Shown here one piece after another: positions 58,039 through 64,000 of a stretch of DNA of 64,000 bases (position 1 is its first letter; every line of letters starts with the position of its first letter). This DNA comes from Haliclona indistincta (Eukaryota; Porifera; Demospongiae; Haplosclerida; Chalinidae): NCBI GenBank assembly GCA_964017065.1, contig OZ024787.1, positions 4,699,569-4,763,568 of the forward strand. Direction: 5' to 3'. Below the pieces are notes generated by a model. The model had not been told where the DNA came from and ran no database searches. It saw nothing but the letters and a program-made list of their open reading frames with translations. Both the position numbers and the translations under genes were made by a program.

Positions 58039-61000
58039 GAATAGCGCAATAAGTCTTCAAATTTTTTTGCTTTACGTGTACTCTCATCTCTTAGCTGAAT
58101 AATCACCATTAGATCCCACTTATACAGCATCTCACCTTTACTCCATAGTTGACACAACTGCCAACATAATGTTGATTTACCGATTCCAGGCCTTCCTTCA
58201 ATAAGGACAAAATGTGCTGCCTTTTCCCCACCATTTAGAGAGCCAATTTCATTCATTTTCACAGAAGTTGCCTGATTTTGAATTTCAGTGATGTTTCCTT
58301 CAAAAGCATCCATTTTTCGCTTATGAAAAGATTCATCATCCTGATTTTTTTGTTGGCGGACTAGCACTAGATTGATTGGATATTCAGGACGGTGTGTTGA
58401 AAATACTGGCTTAGAGTAGGGAGGATAGGGACGGCTTCTATAATATTCTCTAAGATAATTCTGGTACTTGGCAATTGATTTGGGCAGGGAGTCAGGGAGT
58501 GTTGTACATGAATAATAATTGGCTAACAAGATACCCATTATGCATAATAATAACAGCAGCAACTATTAATATCTTGGAACTAATCGGTGTGACCGTGATT
58601 CGATCATCATCATCATCACTATCTGGAGGTGTTGCTATTGGTGGGACCAATGACGGATCTACACAATCAATAAAGTCATCTGTTATTAAATTTTGTGCAA
58701 TTAGCATGCTTAAATGTAACAATCGACAACAATTATACAACTGATAATATTAAACCTCCTACAGTATACAGTGGTTTTATTACTTCTTGCAAGGAAAAAG
58801 CGTAAACCGTAGAGCGTAGACCGTAAAGTGTGGAAAAATAATGCTTTTAAATGTCATTAAGTCTTTGATCATGCTCCATTGTGTGAATAAATACCAGTGA
58901 CTTGACACATTAGTGACTGCAAGGTGACGCTTTACACTCAAATCTTCCTTGCAAGAGGTAATAAAACCTCTTTAAACCATAGTATGAATAATTCTCTTAC
59001 ATGTAACGACTGTTAATGAGGGCTATAAATCGTGTACCGTGAGCCCGCACGCGTTTCAAGATGGCCGCCGCGTTCGAGAATCCACAAACAAACGGCGCTC
59101 GGGCTGCTCTGCGGTCTTCCTGCGACGTAACTAAGGTAGCCAGCTAGATGTCAGGCAAGCAGCGCACTATGGTTTATATACCTCACAGTCGGTATATAAC
59201 TACTATGTACATGTACATGTAGCTGGTAAGGTTACATTTTCGTTTTGGACATGTGAGGCAGAATTTCGTTGGTTAATTTTTCGTTTTTAATCGCCCAAGC
59301 AAACCATACATGGATGCCTTTTCTCAATATAATCCTAGATAAAACTCCCTCATGGATGTGGTTCTCGCAAAGCGCGTGCTATTCTATAATAAGCTGCTAG
59401 TCTAAATTTTCGCATGATCAAAACTGATTCGTTCTGGTAGACCGGTAGAACGAAAAGAACCAAAATTTGCTCTAGTTCATATGCTGATCTCGTGTGGGTT
59501 TTGTGCTATATAACTTGTGTCATTTTCCTCAAAACTCAGACATGTAAGCTTATAGGTACGACTTTTGGATAAGTGAGTAGTTTTTAAGACCTTAATTCTC
59601 CTGATTTCAGAAATAATCCATACTATTATACAAGCAAGAGGTTTTCAAACGAACCTCTTAGGGCCTGGTATTTTTATTATAGAACTAAATTTCGCTTTGT
59701 AAATTATTTCTAGTGATACCTAAATTTGTGATTTGAACAAGTATTGATTTGCAGATTCAAAATTCACAATTTTTTTCTCTAAATGCACACAAAATATCAG
59801 GTCTATGTTAAGAAGTCAAATGTAGGCTTTTTTGCTAATGATATTCATGATTTGCCTATATTCTGATCACAAGTAATGAGATATACAGTGTATTGCTCTG
59901 AAACACAAACCGTTGTCGCTACAACACAGCTACAGTTAGTCTTCATTTTGTGAAGCACCCAAACTCCCCTGGATCCACAAGAGGATGCACATGCTAAGGG
60001 GTGCATGCAGGATTTTTCCATGGGGCTCACATGTGGTTTGTACTAGATAAACTGTGGTCACAACCTGCATGCATGTAATAAATTCATCTTCTGATAACAA
60101 AAAGGAACAATTGCTCCCTTTGCTCCTCTGCCTTGCGTCTGCATGATGTAATTATGAACGAGATACAAGATTCTGATGTTTCAGCTAGGAAACAGAATTC
60201 TTGTATAGTAAGCAGCAATCAACATGCTTTTGACATTAAGGCTCCACGTAGCAAACATCAGAATTAGAAATATATTTTGGCTTCTAAGAGCAAATAATAA
60301 GGCTGCTCACATCATGAATGTGAATGTCCAAGATAGTCACCATTTGTCTTGTGGCTGGAGCAAACTCAGCCTATTCATCAAAATTGCATTTTTCTTCTGA
60401 GCATGCCACACCCAAAAATGACATGTATGATTTTAGGCATGTAAGGCGGAAACGCATGCATCGAGATGTCGGTCTGTAAGTTACAGAAAGGTGAATATTT
60501 AATTAGTTGTGTCGTTTTCTGTAAAAGGCTCTACCGACAAGAGCGATGGACCTAGTATTTTTGCCAGAATAACATTGCCCTCTACCCAATCCCTCCCACC
60601 CCACAACCCGCCCAACCCTATGTGGCTCTCTGTGATTGCAGAGTACAAAATATTTTGTTCAAAAATACGGTAGGAGCTATTGGAGAAAGGCTACACTGAT
60701 TTTCGGTCAAAAACAGTTGGGAGGTAGCCAGGGACACTGTAGATTGTACCGTACAAAGGGCAGCAAACAAAATTGTTCTCTCTCTGGAGGCTTAACACAA
60801 TAAATAAAATAGAAACAATGCTAAAAAGACGATACAATGCATACAGATACCTTCATCAGTTATAGAATTCCACACTGGCTGTGCTACATCATCACATCCA
60901 ATCTTCAGCATAGCATGAAGCAAAGTCTCCCATGTTATTGACTTGCTGTTGCCTACTAACCATTTCCTCAATAGTTCGTAACAGCGCTTCTCAACACGAC

Positions 61001-61383
61001 TAAAGTTTTCCTCGATATTTTCAAGGTCATAACTTTCAAACTCCAGAGCTGTTCCCAATTCTTTCCAATGTGCCGCAGTAGCTCCAATGATGTTTATAAC
61101 CTCCTCTTGTCCATTATTGTTAACAAATTGAAAATACTGCAGCTCATATAACTTGGGTTTGTCTCCTGAAACGATTGGTGTGAAAATATTTAATTACTGT
61201 AAAACTGAGCAAATATTTATAGGGTAGAGAGTCAAGACTGACTGCATGACATGCAGTTGGTTACTTGTAAACCAGCCCCGCCCGCCCCCATATATTGGTG
61301 TTTCACTTAAGACTAACTTGAGTCTCACCTAAGCTCATCTTTCGATTGTTTGGCATTATCGAGTCATCTTTCGGTGTAGACAT
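55519..61383 (-). CDS. NLR-type receptor: Death, NACHT, leucine-rich repeats
   Basis: Exon model: 61383-61329 (ATG; MSTPKDDSIMPNNRK), 61165-60851, 58679-58528, 58460-56482, 56044-55519 (TGA); phases agree at each join. The second exon encodes a Death domain (HWKELGTALEFESYDLENIE, CYELLRKWLVG, ITWETLLHAMLKIG). The fourth carries the NACHT ATPase: Walker A GRPGIGKSTLC, Walker B LFLLLDGYDEL, sensor VVVTSRP, winged-helix and helical parts. The end of the fourth and the last exon have leucine-rich repeats (LTTLELPEL, LKILRLDGVHI, NLRHLSFYD). Death-NACHT-LRR is the architecture of sponge NLRs, cytosolic pattern sensors (family knowledge). The 67-nt intron 58527-58461 is inferred because two frames overlap there; a frameshift is the alternative. 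An 11-Asp run lies between Walker A and B. The 2.2-kb intron 60850-58680 holds a MITE and a solo satellite relative. Confidence 0.85.
56215..56285. repeat. Short tandem repeat, ~3 units of GCCGGCTTTAAAAC
   Basis: Three imperfect units of about 22-24 bp, each with GCYGGCTTTRAAAC, lie in the last intron of the NLR gene. Confidence 0.8.
58769..58972. mobile_element. ~200-bp MITE in NLR intron
   Basis: Left GGTTTTATTACTTCTTGCAA and right TTGCAAGAGGTAATAAAACC ends are inverted with one difference. The interior has repeated CGTAGAGCGTAGACCGTAAA-like words. Non-coding. Confidence 0.75.
58990..60234. other. NLR intron sequence, possible YY1-like motif
   Basis: No exon is supported. CAAGATGGCCGCCGCG near 59060 resembles a metazoan YY1-type core-promoter word (AAGATGGCGGC) inside a GC-rich patch, which could mark an internal promoter; the evidence is weak. 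Confidence 0.3.
60235..60760. repeat. Second solo relative of the satellite monomer
   Basis: Contains AAACATCAGAAT, CTTGTGGCTGGAGCAAAC, CCACACCC, GTCGGTCTGTAAGTTACAG and GTGAATATTTAATTAGTTGT, in satellite order. It then extends (AGGGACACTGTAGATTGTAC) as at 53630-54200. Intronic in the NLR gene. Confidence 0.7.
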
Positions 61384-62635
61384 CTTCTACTGACACGGTC
61401 GCGAGCGGTCGTTTTCAACCTAGATATTGTAGTTTACGATTAGCCTCGTCCTCAGGCCCAAAAAACAAATCGCAATTAATGGGCGTAACGGGGTGGGGCG
61501 AAAATTATAGGGAATTTTGTGGTTGGTTTAATGAATTATTCATAATTTCTCGCTAAAGGTACATGCACTAGATACTAACTCCCTCGAAAGTCTGCTGTAT
61601 CACGTCATGCATTCACATAATAGGCTAGATGTAATAGTATAATATGGTATTCTCTGCATCTCTGCAGTCTTCTGCTATGTCTACTAGTCTACTTCTATGC
61701 AGTGCAAAATTAATCTCAGTTAAACATCAGCAATCATCACTTGTTTAGGTACACTTAAATTAGGAGGTGTACTGGCAAGGCAGGGCCTGGCCTCTAAGAA
61801 TTTACCATGGACAATGTGAGGACAAAAGAAATGATACCTCTGTTTCACCACGTCCGGAGCACTGTCACTGCAGAGATAGCATTGTGGAACATGTGAGGCT
61901 CAGTCAGCTCAAGTAGATTTACACATTTCCAGTTCAAAGATTGCAAGTCAGCTTATATCGACACCTGCAGTTCAACTTGGATCACTGCAACGGAGCATTG
62001 TATTTATTTTATGGTGTGTGCGGGAGTTGTGCGGCTGTAGTTATGGCTGCTGCAGTTACTTCAGAATCACTTTTGCACAAATGTTTGTGACAATCCATGC
62101 ACCCTGGTTCCACATTTAAATCATAATAACCACTAATGTAATACTTCTACGAAGTTAGCAATCGCAATCACAAATCAACTAGCATGACATTTCACCTTTA
62201 ATCAATAAAAATTTATTTTGACTGGTTGATGTCTCTTGCTGTGACTTCACTTAGGATCCGATCCATTGGTGCTGCGCAGTAATTACTGTATGCAGTGTAA
62301 TTTCAAATACAACTTATTATGTGGCTAGCATGCATGTCCCGGATCTTGATCACTTCTACAAGACATTCACATCAGTAACTTGATTAATGCAGTTCACTGA
62401 CATCAAGTAATCCAGATGTACAGAGCAATTCAAGCATGAACCAAAATTATCAAAGGAAATGCATATAGCTCCATCCCTCATAATCAATGTTACAAAAAAT
62501 TAAATTTATGTTGCAGTACAAGCTATACAAAAGTGAAGCGTGATGATAATGATGTTACAGTAGTCAAGTTTCAAATTTAAATTTATACAAGTTGCAAGTC
62601 AACTTCATGTATTACACTATTAGCTATACACTAAT
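61384..62635. other. Upstream of the NLR gene; no intact gene
   Basis: The putative NLR promoter lies just above 61383. About 61630-61712 is a strongly decayed minus-strand copy of the 63494-63628 exon (GTAGACATAGCAGAAGACTG in reverse reading). Nothing else is supported. Confidence 0.4.
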
Positions 62636-62735
62636 ATGGTATATCTGGATCCCTGCACTCTTCTGCCATGTCTACTACATCCGGTGCAAATTCTCAACTC
62701 TGTCAAGAATCTCAGGAATCACGAATATACATGCT
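62636..62735 (-). pseudogene. Decayed copy of the 63494-63628 terminal exon
   Basis: Reverse reading gives VIPEILDRVEN, then a 10-nt deletion relative to the intact copy and stops. GACATGGCAGAAGAGTGCAG and the CCAGATATACC end are preserved. A companion exon-like segment (62938-62985) matches 63962-64000, so a block of about 1 kb was duplicated. Confidence 0.65.
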
Positions 62736-63493
62736 AGTTACTGTAGAATAGAAAACTTCGACAGTTTGGTGCATCTCTTACAGAAAATGCACCGTTACAA
62801 GATAGATCCCATTTGCTGCACACATGCACGCAATGTGCGATATGCACCACATTTCAACATATCACTAGTATGCATGCATGCATGCATACTGTTCTAACTC
62901 TTTCAACATTCATTGATTTGAACTACAGTGATAGCTGGAGCTACCTCTATTTCTTGATTATAATAGTGTTCATGTGTTCCAGTGCCGCCAACAATTAAAC
63001 CATGTGTATCTGACGGAGAGGCATCAGATGAGCTCTTGGTGATTGCATGTCAATAAGTGCAGGTGCCACTGAGACGACTTGTCTACACACTTTAGCTAGC
63101 AGCACACTTCAAAAAGGCACTGTGTATCAGACAATGGGGCTACTCCATTGTGGCTATAATAATACTAGTGGATATGGGCATGAGACAAAAGCTGAGTGTT
63201 GTTAAAACAAAGTTTTTAAACTAAAGATGAAGAGGAAACTCTTACACCTTTTCATGGAAATCTCATAGTGCTTGAATAGGTTCTAGCAGCACGGTACAAT
63301 TATTATAATATTGAAGTATATGTGTGAATGGATCAATTGGTATATAGCCGTGTAGCTTAGTTTAAACCTTAGTGTAAGCTGTTGTTTGATAGTTAAACAA
63401 ACTTGAGTAACAATAAACTATGTTTTAAATTAATACAACACACTCGTGTACTGTTGTGTATACTGCAGACTATACACCGACTATATACATGTC
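62736..63493. other. Duplicated spacer, no intact gene
   Basis: Contains the exon-like copy at about 62938-62985 and the palindromic word run GTATGCATGCATGCATGCATAC near 62868-62889 (two overlapping ATGCATGC units), but no supported ORF. Confidence 0.4.
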
Positions 63494-63628
63494 CTAGTAT
63501 GGTATATCTGGATTTCTGCACTCTTCTGCCATGTCTACTACATCCAGTGCAAAATCAACCAGCTTCTCAACTCTGTCAAGAATCTCAGGAATCATTTCTT
63601 GGCTTTTGATTTCTTGTGTCGTTTCAAC
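63494..63628 (-). CDS. Terminal exon of an unidentified minus-strand gene (5' part beyond the window)
   Basis: Reverse frame of 44 residues (VETTQEIKSQEMIPEILDRV...VDMAEECRNPDIPY), TAG at 63496-63494; length divisible by three, phase 0 start. A possible upstream exon ends at about 63967 (ACCAAGAGATAGAG|GTACCT in reverse reading). Support comes from the intact frame compared with three decayed copies at 55370, 61640 and 62636. Helical and acidic; no domain recognised. The 3' splice site (TTTCAAAG) is weak. Confidence 0.45.
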   Translation of the reverse strand, partial: VETTQEIKSQEMIPEILDRVEKLVDFALDVVDMAEECRNPDIPY

Positions 63629-64000
63629 CTTTGAAATACACAGGATAAAATACAATAATCAGAATACCAAGTCATGCAGCCTCAGACTAAGCCTCATGAT
63701 GCATACATACATACATACATCAAATTTATACTGCCATATTGATATTGATTAGCACACAAAAATGTATTTGAAGGAAACTTAAATTGTCCACTGGAAATGC
63801 TATAAAGTCAATTGTTCGATATTCCGGAATGACAATAATTACAGAAAGTTAAGGAAAGTTTGGAGGGTCAGACTTTGCCGGTAATTGATCAAAAATTGAG
63901 TATTGGCCGTGTTATTATAATACAAAAATATCCACTATACTGATGATGATAATTATTATAGACTGGAGGTACCTCTATCTCTTGGTTAGTGTTGTGTTCC

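Overview
The window is eukaryotic and looks like a demosponge genome of the Amphimedon type (inference). Genes have GT-AG introns, many only 47-67 nt long. Proteins combine Death domains, a Roco-like GTPase and a NACHT domain in ways known from sponge innate-immunity families. Between genes lie dense MITEs, foldback elements and a satellite. There is no operon, CRISPR array or other prokaryotic feature. One 200-N assembly gap lies at 20270-20469.

Layout. 1-1846 (+): 3' part of a Roco-like GTPase/COR/Death gene. 2747-5568 (+): eleven exons encoding the C-terminal half (TM3 to C-terminus) of a tweety-family (TTYH) membrane protein; no N-terminal tweety exons are visible upstream. 6234-7333 (+) and 16323-19251 (+): exons of a second Death/GTPase/COR/Death gene, apparently one gene split by a 9-kb intron filled with mobile elements. 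Its 3' part is a close paralogue of 1-1846 and carries an extra, internally duplicated Death-domain exon pair. The duplication continues into a second copy of the first tweety exon (20161-20256) and then runs into the gap. 20470-33990 is a nest of transposons: a 7-bp-TSD TIR element, part of a large foldback element, a Tc1/mariner-like element with two convergent ORFs, a 1.9-kb TIR element carrying a RecQ helicase fragment, and several palindromic elements. 34451-50051 is a 427-bp satellite of 26 units, interrupted by a 4.49-kb foldback element with its target duplication intact. 50052-54900 holds more foldback elements and a solo relative of the satellite monomer. 55519-61383 (-): an NLR-type gene (Death-NACHT-leucine-rich repeats). 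61384-64000: degraded copies of one terminal exon, with an intact-looking copy (63494-63628, -) belonging to a neighbouring minus-strand gene.

Functionally the host genes share one theme: Death-fold adaptors coupled to NTPase switches (Roco-like GTPases and a NACHT ATPase), as expected for a sponge immune or cell-death repertoire that grows by tandem duplication. The tweety gene is the exception, a membrane channel-like protein that was duplicated with its GTPase neighbour. All exon joins were inferred by eye from GT/AG sites, phase agreement and protein similarity; no transcript evidence was available.
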